A stretch of DNA of 54,715 nt. It comes from SFWF01 sp045539925. Lineage in GTDB: Bacteria > Bacillota > Clostridia > Oscillospirales > Acutalibacteraceae. Positions 14,873 through 24,176 of the stretch are shown piece by piece (positions within the stretch are counted from its first letter, which is position 1; each line of letters begins with the position of its first letter). Below the pieces are notes generated by a model, which was not told the DNA's origin, made no database searches, and saw nothing but the letters and a program-made list of their open reading frames with translations. The position numbers and the translations under genes were made by a program. The stretch lies in NCBI GenBank assembly GCA_045539925.1, contig JAZQGH010000127.1, forward strand, positions 1 to 54,715, in the 5' to 3' direction.

Positions 14873-16820
14873 GGATAAATATACTCAGGATAACGAAAAC
14901 ATCATCCCCGACCAAGCAGTAACAAAATATATCCGTTCAAAAATAACCGAAAAAGAGAAAAAAGTCCATTATAAGCCTAATCTTAATGCCCTGATTGCAG
15001 CTGTTCTTACGGTTTGTCTGGCTTTAGGTGTTGTGTGGGTGTCGCAGAGGGCTACACCCTCTACAGCCGATGACCAAGGAATTATAACCGCAGCGGTCAC
15101 CTATGACGATATCTACAACTCTATAAACGAGTATATCGAAGAAAACCGCAAAGGTATATTCGAATATTTTTCAGACCGTCTCTTTTTACAAAACAAGGGC
15201 TTTGACGCCGCCGCACCCGAATCTGCAACAGGCACTGTCGATGATGCAGGAAGTAATATGGCAGGTGCTATGGGTGAAGGCGAAGAAAGCTCCACCACAA
15301 ACAATCAGGTAGAGGGAGTAGACGAGGCAGATATCGTTAAAAACGACGGTAAATATATCTACCGCATAAAGAACGGCGTACTCTATATATTCGACTCTAA
15401 CGGCGGAGATGTAAAGCTGGTTTCTTCTAAAAATGTTGCAGGCTATAACGAAAACGCTGCCGATATTTTTGTAAACGGCGACCGTGTTGCGGTGCTTATC
15501 AGAACCTATGACAGCCAGCGTGCTATAACCAAGATTAAGTTTGTGGATATTTCGGACAAGGCGGCTCCTGTTGTTGTCGAAACCGTAAACCAGAGCGGCA
15601 ACTACGAGCAGTCGCGAATGATAGGGGATACGGTGTATGTAGTGTCAACCTACTATCTGAACACAAACAGAATTTATAAAAACAAGCCCGAGGGTTATGT
15701 GCCCTGTATTTCAAATAAGACAATGGCGGCAGAGGATATTGCTATAATTGATATTACATCAAGCCCCAGATACACCGTAATTACTGCAAGTAATATAAAT
15801 ACGGGCGAGTGCACCGCAAGCGAAGCGGTGCTGGGTAATGCCGAAAATATCTATGCCGATGCAGATAATCTTTATTATACCTTTACAAATTTCCGCGAGC
15901 AGGACGAGGGTGAAAATACCTATAAAAACTCTACTAATATAGTAAAACTCAATCTTTCGCCCAATGATATCACCACCGCCGCAACAGGTAAGGTGAACGG
16001 AGTGCCTTTAAATCAGTTTTCTATGGACGAGTATGAGGGAAATCTTCGTATAGTCACAACCGTTACTAAGGGTGAAGAAAAGGAGATAGAGGCAGTTGTC
16101 GAAGTCGAGTCTACATCGGGCACAAATAAGACAAAGGATATTGTTTCTTCCTATGTTGCGTGGACCTCAACCACCTATAATTCTCTTTATGTACTGGATA
16201 AAGACCTTAAAATAATAGGCAGCATTGAAGACCTTGCTAAGGATGAAAGGGTGTATTCGGTAAGATTTGATGGCAATATCGGTTATTTTGTAACCTTCCG
16301 TCAGACCGACCCCCTCTTCACTGTAGACCTGTCTGATGCAGAAAATCCCAGAATACTCAGCGAGCTTAAGATCCCAGGATTTTCCGAGTATCTCCATCCC
16401 TTTGGCGAAAATCTGCTCTTTGGCTTCGGTATGTCGGCTACCGAAACAGGCTCGGTCACAGGGGTTAAAATATCGATGTTCGATGTAAGTGACCCGTCGA
16501 ATGTTACCGAAAAGAATGTTCTGCCCGTTGATGCAGATTATGCTGATGTAAGCTATAATCACAAGGCGATAATGGTGGATTACAAGAAGAACATCATTGC
16601 GTTTGTTGCCTCAAACTATAATGATGGCAGCCGTATGTATGTCTACGGTTATGACGAAAAGGAAGGCTTTGTCGTCAGAAAAGAACTGGTGCTTGGCGAT
16701 AAGTTTGCTTATGATTCCCGTTTTGTCTGGATAGGTGAAAATTTCTATCTTGTGACCGAACAGGATGTAACCGCCTTCTCTATGTACGACTTCGCAGTTC
16801 TTTCTCATATTGAATATTGA
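14865..16820 (+). CDS. Membrane-anchored beta-propeller protein, possible anti-sigma regulator
   Basis: A 651-residue protein with a 40-residue cytoplasmic head, one membrane segment near residues 41-59, an acidic linker and a large extracytoplasmic domain. The region from NNQVEGVDEADIVKNDGKYIYRI onward matches the bacterial Beta_propel (PF09826-type) family: repeated strands with YxYxI, VxVL and WIGENFYLVTEQDVTAFSMYDF at the end. AGGAGAG precedes ATG 14865. The overlap with the sigma gene suggests that the short head could bind the sigma factor while the propeller senses an outside signal (inference). No ZAS-type zinc motif is seen in the head. A terminator follows at 16835. Confidence 0.85.
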   Translation: MFKDKYTQDNENIIPDQAVTKYIRSKITEKEKKVHYKPNLNALIAAVLTVCLALGVVWVSQRATPSTADDQGIITAAVTYDDIYNSINEYIEENRKGIFEYFSDRLFLQNKGFDAAAPESATGTVDDAGSNMAGAMGEGEESSTTNNQVEGVDEADIVKNDGKYIYRIKNGVLYIFDSNGGDVKLVSSKNVAGYNENAADIFVNGDRVAVLIRTYDSQRAITKIKFVDISDKAAPVVVETVNQSGNYEQSRMIGDTVYVVSTYYLNTNRIYKNKPEGYVPCISNKTMAAEDIAIIDITSSPRYTVITASNINTGECTASEAVLGNAENIYADADNLYYTFTNFREQDEGENTYKNSTNIVKLNLSPNDITTAATGKVNGVPLNQFSMDEYEGNLRIVTTVTKGEEKEIEAVVEVESTSGTNKTKDIVSSYVAWTSTTYNSLYVLDKDLKIIGSIEDLAKDERVYSVRFDGNIGYFVTFRQTDPLFTVDLSDAENPRILSELKIPGFSEYLHPFGENLLFGFGMSATETGSVTGVKISMFDVSDPSNVTEKNVLPVDADYADVSYNHKAIMVDYKKNIIAFVASNYNDGSRMYVYGYDEKEGFVVRKELVLGDKFAYDSRFVWIGENFYLVTEQDVTAFSMYDFAVLSHIEY

Positions 16821-16834
16821 TACAAAATATAAAA

Positions 16835-16869
16835 AAGTCTTGCAAAAGAATTCATCTTCTGCAAGACTT
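16835..16869. terminator. Bidirectional terminator between convergent genes
   Basis: AAGTCTTGCA (16835-16844) pairs with TGCAAGACTT (16860-16869), flanked by A- and T-rich sequence on both sides. It lies between the plus-strand propeller gene and the minus-strand helicase-loader gene. Confidence 0.75.
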
Positions 16870-16918
16870 AAAATTTTGTGTCTAAGTTACATTTTCTTTG
16901 GTTAATGCGACAACCCTT

Positions 16919-17881
16919 TTATCCTTCGAGTAGTTTTTGCTGTCTTATGTCACTGCCTATGAATTCTCTCATTTCATAGTTTCCGATAAAACGGGAGGTA
17001 ATTCTCGGCGTGTAGCGTTTTTCAAGCTCATCAAAGGTGAGATTGGTGTTTATAATGGTCGGTTTTTTGTTAAGTATTCGCGAGTTTATGATGTTATAGA
17101 AGAGTGTGGATGTGTATGAGGAATAAAACTCTGTACCAAGGTCATCTATAACAAGCAGATCGCAGTTTATAAGGGATTCCTCGGCTGTAGTTTCACCGCT
17201 AAATGAGAAATGCTCCTTTTCTGCCGCAGAAAACAGGTTTTGTGCCGAGCCGTAAACCACCCCGTAGCCTTTTTCTGAAATTGTTCTCACAAGAGCAAGG
17301 GAAAGGTGTGTTTTTCCAAGTCCTGCACCGCCCATAAAGAGGAGTGAACGGGTGTCGGGAGAAAAACCGTCAACAAAGCGTCTGCAAAGATTTAGTATAG
17401 CGGTTGCTCTCTTTCGGGGGACTGCACCCTCGCTGTCGGCTTCCTCCGAGTAGTATCTAAGGTCAAAATTCTCCAAACTGCAATCTTCCAGAGGCAAGGA
17501 CTTCGAAAGCTCCTCGTAGGCGAGTTTTTTGGCAATATCGGTAACACAGCTGCACATACCGCCCGAAGAATACCCACTGTCCTCACATTTTTTGCAGAGA
17601 AAATCGGGCTTTTTAATGCCTGCGGCATCAAGAATTTCCTGTTTGCGGGCATTACGCACAAGACAAAATTCCTTAAGCTCGCTGAGCCTTTGGGTATCAC
17701 CCGAAAAAGCGGTAAGAGCAATGGCACTGCCCGCCTTACTAAGGGCGGTTTCGAGTTCGTAAAACTCATCGTTTGTGTCTCTCAAATCGTTAAGAGCGGT
17801 ATCATAAGCGTTTTTAACAGCCCTTACCTTATCCTGTTTAATTTTTAAAGCTTTACTGTAAATTTCTTTACTGTATCCCAT
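16919..17881 (-). CDS. DnaC/DnaI-type replicative helicase loader
   Basis: An AAA+ ATPase of 320 residues that places the replicative helicase on DNA. The N-terminal half has a zinc-ligand set C96, C99, C110, C112 (CKKC...CSC), as in B. subtilis DnaI. The ATPase half has Walker A GGAGLGKT (184-191), Walker B LLVIDDLGTE near 234-243, and sensor blocks PTIINTNLTFDELEKRYTPRITSRF. It lies 42 nt after the dnaD-like gene, so the two primosome proteins share an operon. Confidence 0.92.
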   Translation of the reverse strand: MGYSKEIYSKALKIKQDKVRAVKNAYDTALNDLRDTNDEFYELETALSKAGSAIALTAFSGDTQRLSELKEFCLVRNARKQEILDAAGIKKPDFLCKKCEDSGYSSGGMCSCVTDIAKKLAYEELSKSLPLEDCSLENFDLRYYSEEADSEGAVPRKRATAILNLCRRFVDGFSPDTRSLLFMGGAGLGKTHLSLALVRTISEKGYGVVYGSAQNLFSAAEKEHFSFSGETTAEESLINCDLLVIDDLGTEFYSSYTSTLFYNIINSRILNKKPTIINTNLTFDELEKRYTPRITSRFIGNYEMREFIGSDIRQQKLLEG

Positions 17882-17923
17882 TTATATATCTTCTTTCGTT
17901 TTCTTTAAGAGCAGAATATTATC

Positions 17924-18877
17924 CTACTCGTCTTTTTTCAGTAGCTTTTTAACAAGCTCCTTATCATAAGTGCCCATATCGGTCTTAACGGTTTTCTTCT
18001 TGTCAGACTGTTTTTGGTCAGCAGCGTCCTTTTCGGGAATATCTGCTACCGTCTTTATGCCCTTTTCCTGCCATTTTTTAAGAATTCCGTTTATATACGC
18101 CATATCTATCTTGGCTTTTTGGTCGATGCATCGGTTGTAGGCTTCAATTAGCATTTCTCTTGAAAAGCCCCAGTCGATTATCCAGCTCTGGGCGTATTCG
18201 AGCTCATTATTGCTGGGCTTTCGGTCGCCAAAGCCGTAGGCTGAAGCAATTATTCCCCAGGCAGTGCGTCTTCGGGTCATAGCCCGTATCTCTTCATCAG
18301 CCTTTTCAATAGAATCTATACCTGCCTCTATCCATTTAACAGCAGTTTTTTCTACAAAGGATGTCGTAGCACTTTTTACGCTTATTGCGTACTCCACCAG
18401 CATAAGGATTACCGAAGCATTCATTCCAAGGTCAAGATAAAGCCAGGCGAGGGTGCTGATCTCACTTTGACGCAAAGCCCTTGCAAACTTCATCTCGGCT
18501 TCCTGAATTAAAATGGAGAGTTGCTCATCAGTTGCCGCAATAGCGGCAATTTCTTCTCTGGCAGGCTTGACCACTGCTGATTTAACGGGCTTCGTCTTAG
18601 CAGGAAGTGTTTTTTCATCAGCCGAGACAGCAGGTGCCGCAATTGATATAAGAACTCCTGCCTGCACCCAGAATTCGAGAGCGTCTATCACCTCTGAAAG
18701 GGGCATTTTAAAATACTGTGCAACCGCTTCCTCGGTTATACCCGACTGCATATTGCGCATATAGTAAAGAAGCACCTTAAGCTGTGTGCCGGTGGCGAGC
18801 TTTAAATGACTGTCTGCAATACTTGCGGGTATCCAGAAGGGGGGAGTGCTTTGGTCGGTGCAGGGTATGTAATTCAT
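17924..18877 (-). CDS. DnaD domain primosome protein
   Basis: A 317-residue DnaD-family protein. The N-terminal winged-helix part (about 1-90, MNYIPCTDQSTPPFWIPASIADSHLK...) and the C-terminal DnaD domain (about 205-285, with RRRTAWGIIASAYGFGDRKPSNNELEYAQSWIIDWGFSREMLIEAYNRC and the late YINGILKKWQEKGI, equivalent to YIxxILxxW) are both recognisable. An Ala/Lys-rich linker joins them. The start at 18877 has AAAGGAG upstream; the frame is open 12 codons further. DnaD helps open the origin or restart forks together with the helicase loader encoded next. Confidence 0.9.
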   Translation of the reverse strand: MNYIPCTDQSTPPFWIPASIADSHLKLATGTQLKVLLYYMRNMQSGITEEAVAQYFKMPLSEVIDALEFWVQAGVLISIAAPAVSADEKTLPAKTKPVKSAVVKPAREEIAAIAATDEQLSILIQEAEMKFARALRQSEISTLAWLYLDLGMNASVILMLVEYAISVKSATTSFVEKTAVKWIEAGIDSIEKADEEIRAMTRRRTAWGIIASAYGFGDRKPSNNELEYAQSWIIDWGFSREMLIEAYNRCIDQKAKIDMAYINGILKKWQEKGIKTVADIPEKDAADQKQSDKKKTVKTDMGTYDKELVKKLLKKDE

Positions 18878-18912
18878 AGTGGCTCCTTTCATAAAAAGTG
18901 ATAAGTAATACA

Positions 18913-18941
18913 ATTATATACTAATTTGCTCAACTTGTAAA
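18913..18941 (-). promoter_or_regulatory. Promoter of the dnaD-helicase loader operon
   Basis: On the minus strand TTTACA (18936-18941) and TATAAT (18913-18918) have a 17-bp spacer, 35 nt before the start. It is back to back with the galE promoter. Confidence 0.7.
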
Positions 18942-18965
18942 TACGATAATTTTAACAAAGGCAGA

Positions 18966-18994
18966 TTGACAATACTGTGCAAAAAGTGTATAAT
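18966..18994 (+). promoter_or_regulatory. Consensus sigma-A promoter of galE
   Basis: TTGACA (18966-18971), 17-bp spacer, TATAAT (18989-18994): an exact consensus pair. Confidence 0.85.
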
Positions 18995-19028
18995 ACTCAA
19001 ACAGAATGTCTTTGGAGTGTGATATGTT

Positions 19029-20042
19029 TTGGCAATTTTAACGACAGGCGGCGCAGGATATATCGGCAGCCACACTTGTATAGAGCTCATAAAAGCTGGT
19101 TATGAGGTAGTTGTTGTAGATAATCTCGACAATTCAAGCGAAAAATCGCTTGAGCGCGTCGAAAAAATCGTCGGCAAAAAGATAAAGTTTTATAAAGATG
19201 ATGTACGAGACAGAGAGGCTATGCGCAAAATCTTTACCGAGAATAATATTGAGGCGGTAATTCATTTCGCAGGACTTAAGGCTGTAGGCGAGTCGGTCGC
19301 CAAGCCTATCGAATATTACGATAACAACCTTATCTCAACCCTCGTCCTTTTAGAGGTTATGCGAGAGTTTGATTGTAAGAAGATAGTATTCTCCTCTTCG
19401 GCTACCGTTTACGGTGTTGCTAAGGAGATGCCCCTTACCGAGGATATGCCTCTTGGTGCTATCAACCCTTATGGCAGAACCAAGTATTTCATTGAGGAAA
19501 TGCTTCGCGACGTATATGTTTCGGATAACAGCTGGTCAATAGCGCTTCTCCGTTACTTTAACCCCATCGGTGCTCACGAAAGCGGAACTATCGGAGAAGA
19601 CCCCAAGGGCATTCCTAATAACCTTATGCCTTACATAGCACAGGTTGCCGTAGGAAGATTAGAAAAACTCCACGTTTTCGGTAACGACTATAATACTGTC
19701 GACGGAACAGGTGTCCGCGACTACATCCACGTTGTAGACCTTGCAGACGGCCACGTTAAGGCTGTGGACTGGGCTCTTAGAAATGAGGGCTGCGAGGCAA
19801 TAAACCTCGGAACAGGCAACGGAATTTCGGTGCTTCAGCTTCGCGAAGCTTTTGTTAAGGCTTCGGGCGCAGAGGTGCCCTATGTTATCGACCCCCGCCG
19901 TCCGGGAGACCCCGACGAGGTTTATGCAAACGCTAAGAAGGCAAAGGACCTCCTAGGCTGGGAAGCTAAAAGAAATGTCGACGATATGTGTAAAGACTCT
20001 TGGAACTGGCAGTCGAACAATCCCAACGGTTATAACGAATAG
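19029..20042 (+). CDS. galE: UDP-glucose 4-epimerase
   Basis: Interconverts UDP-glucose and UDP-galactose with bound NAD. The 337-residue short-chain dehydrogenase-like protein shows the Rossmann motif GGAGYIG (residues 7-13), VIHFAGLKAVGESV, SSSATVYG with the catalytic serine near 124, and the catalytic pair Y148xxxK152 (NPYGRTKYFIEEML). The start is TTG 19029, giving the normal (M)AILTTGGAGYIGSHT opening; an ATG at 19024 is out of frame. GGAG is 11 nt upstream, a little far. A single-gene unit between its own promoter and a terminator. Confidence 0.96.
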   Translation: MAILTTGGAGYIGSHTCIELIKAGYEVVVVDNLDNSSEKSLERVEKIVGKKIKFYKDDVRDREAMRKIFTENNIEAVIHFAGLKAVGESVAKPIEYYDNNLISTLVLLEVMREFDCKKIVFSSSATVYGVAKEMPLTEDMPLGAINPYGRTKYFIEEMLRDVYVSDNSWSIALLRYFNPIGAHESGTIGEDPKGIPNNLMPYIAQVAVGRLEKLHVFGNDYNTVDGTGVRDYIHVVDLADGHVKAVDWALRNEGCEAINLGTGNGISVLQLREAFVKASGAEVPYVIDPRRPGDPDEVYANAKKAKDLLGWEAKRNVDDMCKDSWNWQSNNPNGYNE

Positions 20043-20044
20043 CC

Positions 20045-20076
20045 AAAACGCAGACTTAATTGAGTCTGCGTTTTTT
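20045..20076 (+). terminator. Terminator of galE
   Basis: ACGCAGACT and AGTCTGCGT form a stem with a 6-nt loop, followed by TTTTTT, 2 nt after the galE stop. Confidence 0.9.
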
Positions 20077-20205
20077 GTAGTGCACGGCATCCTAAATGCG
20101 CTGTGATATACGGCAAATTAACACTAACACACACCAAATATCGCGAAATTACACCTTATAAGTAGAAACACAATAAATTTTGTCAAAAAAATAACATTTT
20201 ACCTA

Positions 20206-20234
20206 TTTACTTTTCGTTTTAAAAGTAGTACAAT
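20206..20234 (+). promoter_or_regulatory. Promoter of the pyruvate:ferredoxin oxidoreductase gene
   Basis: TTTACT (20206-20211), 17-bp spacer, TACAAT (20229-20234), with a leader of about 58 nt ahead of the gene. No known riboswitch fold is recognised in the leader. Confidence 0.55.
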
Positions 20235-20298
20235 ATACGATGTATGGGAATGTGCAAAAGCATAGACTCTATTCACAAATTTAAGGAGGAAAATCTTC

Positions 20299-23200
20299 AT
20301 GGCAAGAAAATTCAAAACCATGGACGGTAACAACGCTGCGGCTCATGTGTCCTATGCGTTCACCGAGGTAGCAGGAATCTACCCCATCACCCCGTCCAGC
20401 CCTATGGCAGACTATGTTGACCAGTGGTCGGCTCAGGGACTCAAAAACATTTTTGGCACCACCGTTAAGGTTGCAGAAATGCAGTCAGAAGCAGGTGCTG
20501 CAGGTACCGTACACGGCTCTCTCGCAGCAGGTGCACTCACCACCACCTATACCGCTTCTCAGGGTCTTCTTCTTATGATACCCAATATGTACAAAATAGC
20601 AGGTGAGCTTTTACCCTGCGTATTCCACGTGTCTGCACGTTGCGTAGCTTCACACGCACTTAACATTTTCGGCGACCATTCCGACGTTTATGCCTGCCGT
20701 CAGACAGGTTTCGCAATGCTTGCTGAAACCAACACACAGGAGGTTATGGACCTCGGTGCTGTTGCTCACCTTGCAGCTATCAAGGGACGCGTTCCCTTCA
20801 TCAACTTCTTCGACGGTTTCCGTACCTCTCACGAAATTCAGAAGATTCAGGTATGGGATTTCGAAGACCTTAAAGAAATGTGCGATATGGACGCTGTAGA
20901 AGAGTTCCGCAAGCGCGCACTCAATCCCGAGCGTCCCGTAATGCGCGGCTCTCACGAAAATGGAGACATCTTCTTCCAGCACAGAGAGGCATGCAACAAG
21001 TACTATGATGCAGTTCCTGCTATCGTTGAAGAATATATGGACAAGGTTAACGCTAAGCTCGGTACCGACTATAAGCTCTTCAACTACTACGGTGCAGAGG
21101 ATGCAGAGCGCGTTATCGTTGCTATGGGCTCTATCTGCGACGTTGCAGAAGAGGTTATCGACTATCTTACCGCTAAAGGCGAAAAGGTAGGTCTCGTAAA
21201 GGTACGTCTCTACCGTCCCTTCTCTGCAGAAAAACTTGCTGCAGCTATCCCCGCAACCGCTAAAAAGGTTGCCATTCTCGACAGAACTAAGGAGCCTGGT
21301 GCTCTTGGTGAGCCCCTCTTCCTCGATGTTGTTGCTTCTCTTGCCGCTATGGGCAGAAGTGACCTTAAGGTTGTTGGCGGACGTTACGGTCTTGGCTCTA
21401 AAGATACTCCTCCCTCCAGCATCTTTGCTGTATATGACGAACTGGCTAAGGATGCTCCCAAGGCTCAGTTCACCCTCGGTATCGTAGACGACGTTACAAA
21501 CCTCTCTCTCGAAGAGAAAGAAGCTCCCAACACCGCAGCTGAAGGAACCAAGGAATGTAAGTTCTGGGGTCTCGGCGGCGACGGTACTGTTGGTGCTAAT
21601 AAGAACTCTATCAAAATCATCGGCGACCATACCGATAAGTATGTTCAGGCTTACTTCCAGTACGACTCTAAGAAGACAGGTGGTATCACCATTTCCCACC
21701 TCCGCTTCGGTGACAAGCCTATCAAATCTCCCTACTATATAAATAAGGCTGACTTCGTTGCCTGCCATAACCCCTCTTATGTACTTAAGGGCTATAAGAT
21801 GGTTAACGACGTTAAGCCGGGCGGTGTATTCCTCATTAACTGCCAGTGGTCTGCTGAAGAGCTTGACAAGCACTTAAATGCTGAAGCCAAGCGTTACATT
21901 GCAAAGAACAATGTTCAGCTCTACACCGTTAACGCTATCGACCTTGCCGCATCTATCGGTATGGGCAAGCGCACCAACACCATCCTCCAGTCTGCATTCT
22001 TCGCACTTGCTGATATTATGCCCCGTGAGGATGCTATCCAGTATATGAAGGATGCTGCTACCAAGTCCTACCTCAAGAAGGGTCAGGATGTCGTTGATAT
22101 GAACCATAAGGCTATCGACGCAGGTGCAACCGCATTCGTTAAGATTGACGTTCCCGCTGCATGGGCTGACGCAACCGACGATGCTGTAGAGGCTGTTTCG
22201 GTTGGCGCAGAGAAGCTCGTTCGTATGGTAGACGGAATTATGAAGCCCGTTGCTAAGATGGACGGTGACTCCCTCCCCGTATCTGCTTTCGTAGATTATG
22301 CAGACGGTACCTTCGAGCAGGGCGCATCCGCTTACGAGAAACGCGGAGTTGCAGTTATGGTTCCCGAGTGGGATAACACCACCTGCGCTCAGTGTAATAA
22401 GTGCTCCTTCGTATGCCCCCACGCAACCATCCGTCCTTACGCTATGACCGAGGAAGAGGTTGCAGCCGCACCCGAAAATATGAAGCTTGGCACCAAGCCC
22501 ATCTTCAAGACCGCTTATAAGTATACTCTTGCTGTATCTCCTCTCGACTGTATGGGATGCGGAGTCTGCGTAGGCGTATGTCCCACAAACTCCCTTAAGA
22601 TGGTTTCCCGCGAGAGTCAGGACGACCAGCAGAAGGTATTTGATTACTGCGTAGCAAACGTTACCGAGAAGGCTGATGTTGCATCTGGTGCTAACCTTAT
22701 CACCAGCCAGTACAAGAAGCCCCTCCTCGAGTTCTCGGGCTCCTGCGCAGGCTGTGCTGAAACCTCCTACGCTCGTCTTATAACCCAGCTCTTCGGTGAT
22801 AGAATGTACATCTCCAACGCTACAGGATGTTCTTCCATCTGGGGCGGCCCTGCTGCTACCTCTCCCTACACCGTAGACGCTAACGGTCACGGTCCTGCTT
22901 GGGCTAACTCCCTCTTCGAGGATAACGCAGAGCATGGTATGGGTATGTACCTCGGACAGAAGGCTATCCGCGACCAGCTTATTGAAAATGTTCGCGAAAT
23001 GGCTGCTTCCGACAAGGCTTCTGATGAGTTCAAGGCTGTTGCCGATAAGTACCTTGCAACCGTTAATGACGGTGAGGCTAACGCTAAGGCTACTACCGAA
23101 CTTGTTGCAGAGCTCGAAAAGGCTGCTGAGGCAGGTTGCCCCACAGCACCCGCTGTTCTCTCTAAGAAAGAATACCTCTCCAAGAAGTCTGTTTGGATCT

Positions 23201-23841
23201 TCGGTGGAGACGGATGGGCTTACGATATCGGATTCGGCGGACTTGACCACGTTCTCGCTTCGGGCAACGACGTAAACATTATGGTATTTGATACCGAGGT
23301 TTACTCCAACACAGGCGGTCAGGCTTCCAAGGCTTCTCAGATCGGTCAGGTTGCACAGTTCGCTGCTGCAGGTAAGGCTATCGCTAAGAAGTCCCTTGCA
23401 GAGATCGCAATGTCCTACGGCTACATCTATGTTGCTCAGATAGCTATGGGTGCCGACCAGAATCAGACATTGAAGGCTATTAAGGAAGCAGAAGCTTATA
23501 ACGGACCTTCCCTCATCATCGGCTATGCCCCCTGCGAAATGCACGCAATTAAGGGCGGTATGGTAAACTGCCAGAAGGAAATGAAGAAGGCTGTTGATTG
23601 CGGCTACTGGAATATGTTCCGCTTCAATCCTGCTCTGAAGGCAGAGGGCAAGAATCCTCTCACCATCGACAGCAAGCCTGCTACCACCGATTATAAGGAG
23701 TTCATCCTCGGTGAAGCTCGCTACGCATCTCTTACCCGCTCCTTCCCCGAACGCGCTGAGGCTCTCTTCGATAAGGCTGCTGAGACTTCTAAGGAAGCTC
23801 GCGCACACCTCGAAAAGCTTGCAGAGCTCTACGGAAAATAA
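20299..23841 (+). CDS. nifJ: Pyruvate:ferredoxin (flavodoxin) oxidoreductase
   Basis: A single-chain enzyme of 1180 residues that splits pyruvate and CoA into acetyl-CoA, CO2 and two electrons on ferredoxin. Domains in order: N-terminal pyruvate-binding domain (YPITPSSPMADYVDQW near 33-48); central domains; an inserted ferredoxin domain with CAQCNKCSFVCPH and CMGCGVCVGVCPTN (about 695-775); and the C-terminal thiamine diphosphate domain with CAGCAET, NATGCSSIWGG and GGDGWAYDIGFGGLDH...NTGGQ. The two cysteines of CAGC and a later one bind the third cluster. AAGGAGG precedes the ATG. Strong codon bias suggests very high expression. Length matches the Desulfovibrio-type enzyme. Confidence 0.97.
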   Translation: MARKFKTMDGNNAAAHVSYAFTEVAGIYPITPSSPMADYVDQWSAQGLKNIFGTTVKVAEMQSEAGAAGTVHGSLAAGALTTTYTASQGLLLMIPNMYKIAGELLPCVFHVSARCVASHALNIFGDHSDVYACRQTGFAMLAETNTQEVMDLGAVAHLAAIKGRVPFINFFDGFRTSHEIQKIQVWDFEDLKEMCDMDAVEEFRKRALNPERPVMRGSHENGDIFFQHREACNKYYDAVPAIVEEYMDKVNAKLGTDYKLFNYYGAEDAERVIVAMGSICDVAEEVIDYLTAKGEKVGLVKVRLYRPFSAEKLAAAIPATAKKVAILDRTKEPGALGEPLFLDVVASLAAMGRSDLKVVGGRYGLGSKDTPPSSIFAVYDELAKDAPKAQFTLGIVDDVTNLSLEEKEAPNTAAEGTKECKFWGLGGDGTVGANKNSIKIIGDHTDKYVQAYFQYDSKKTGGITISHLRFGDKPIKSPYYINKADFVACHNPSYVLKGYKMVNDVKPGGVFLINCQWSAEELDKHLNAEAKRYIAKNNVQLYTVNAIDLAASIGMGKRTNTILQSAFFALADIMPREDAIQYMKDAATKSYLKKGQDVVDMNHKAIDAGATAFVKIDVPAAWADATDDAVEAVSVGAEKLVRMVDGIMKPVAKMDGDSLPVSAFVDYADGTFEQGASAYEKRGVAVMVPEWDNTTCAQCNKCSFVCPHATIRPYAMTEEEVAAAPENMKLGTKPIFKTAYKYTLAVSPLDCMGCGVCVGVCPTNSLKMVSRESQDDQQKVFDYCVANVTEKADVASGANLITSQYKKPLLEFSGSCAGCAETSYARLITQLFGDRMYISNATGCSSIWGGPAATSPYTVDANGHGPAWANSLFEDNAEHGMGMYLGQKAIRDQLIENVREMAASDKASDEFKAVADKYLATVNDGEANAKATTELVAELEKAAEAGCPTAPAVLSKKEYLSKKSVWIFGGDGWAYDIGFGGLDHVLASGNDVNIMVFDTEVYSNTGGQASKASQIGQVAQFAAAGKAIAKKSLAEIAMSYGYIYVAQIAMGADQNQTLKAIKEAEAYNGPSLIIGYAPCEMHAIKGGMVNCQKEMKKAVDCGYWNMFRFNPALKAEGKNPLTIDSKPATTDYKEFILGEARYASLTRSFPERAEALFDKAAETSKEARAHLEKLAELYGK

Positions 23842-23854
23842 TCCCCTAAACCTA

Positions 23855-23887
23855 AAAATGCTACGACCGAAAGGCCGTAGCATTTTT
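23855..23887 (+). terminator. Terminator of the pyruvate:ferredoxin oxidoreductase gene
   Basis: AATGCTACG.CC with a GAAA loop and GG.CGTAGCATT (one A-C mismatch), followed by TTTTTT. Confidence 0.9.
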
Positions 23888-23986
23888 TATAAAAACTTAA
23901 CCTTGCGCTTCTTTAATTTGGTGTCCGTGCCTGCAATAAAACCTGTGATGTTAGGAAAGATGTAACCACCGAATACTAAATTTTTC

Positions 23987-24015
23987 TTGACAAATTAAAA
24001 TCTGTTTGATACTAT
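23987..24015 (+). promoter_or_regulatory. Promoter of the first Mn riboswitch-antiporter unit
   Basis: TTGACA (23987-23992), 17-bp spacer, TACTAT (24010-24015) with TGA before it (extended -10). Transcription would start near 24021, right where the riboswitch begins. Confidence 0.75.
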
Positions 24016-24020
24016 TATAT

Positions 24021-24121
24021 AGTAATTTTAGGGAGTAGTTAGCGTCCTTTGGGCGTTGCTTTAATCGTCATCACGTGGAGAACCCACCGGTTAATGCATT
24101 AAATAACGAGACTATTATTGT
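24021..24121 (+). promoter_or_regulatory. yybP-ykoY (Mn2+) riboswitch 1
   Basis: The leader carries the core elements of the yybP-ykoY aptamer: GGGAGTAG at 24031-24038, a short P2 hairpin GCGTCC-TTT-GGGCGT, the TCGTCATCACG segment at 24065-24075, and the hairpin GTGGAGAACCCAC followed by CGG. The same elements, in the same order, are known from the Lactococcus Mn2+-bound structure. A possible P1 pairs 24019-24026 (ATAGTAAT) with ATTATTGT, part of the terminator's 5' arm. Ligand binding would therefore hold the terminator open, an ON switch (inference). Confidence 0.85.
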
Positions 24122-24154
24122 GTGTTTTTGCATACAATAATAGTCTCGTTTTAA
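24105..24154 (+). terminator. Riboswitch-controlled terminator 1
   Basis: A 17-bp perfect stem: AACGAGACTATTATTGT (24105-24121) with ACAATAATAGTCTCGTT (24134-24150), then T-rich sequence, 23 nt before the antiporter start. Its 5' arm overlaps the riboswitch P1 strand. Confidence 0.88.
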
Positions 24155-24176
24155 TTTTTGAAAAAAGGAGTAAAAT

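Noticed and set aside
20650..23883. Two very long minus-strand open frames (407 and 669 codons) opposite the pyruvate:ferredoxin oxidoreductase gene
   Set aside because: They lie entirely antisense to a full-length, highly conserved enzyme gene. They have no ribosome binding site or protein-like motifs and result from the strong codon bias of that gene.
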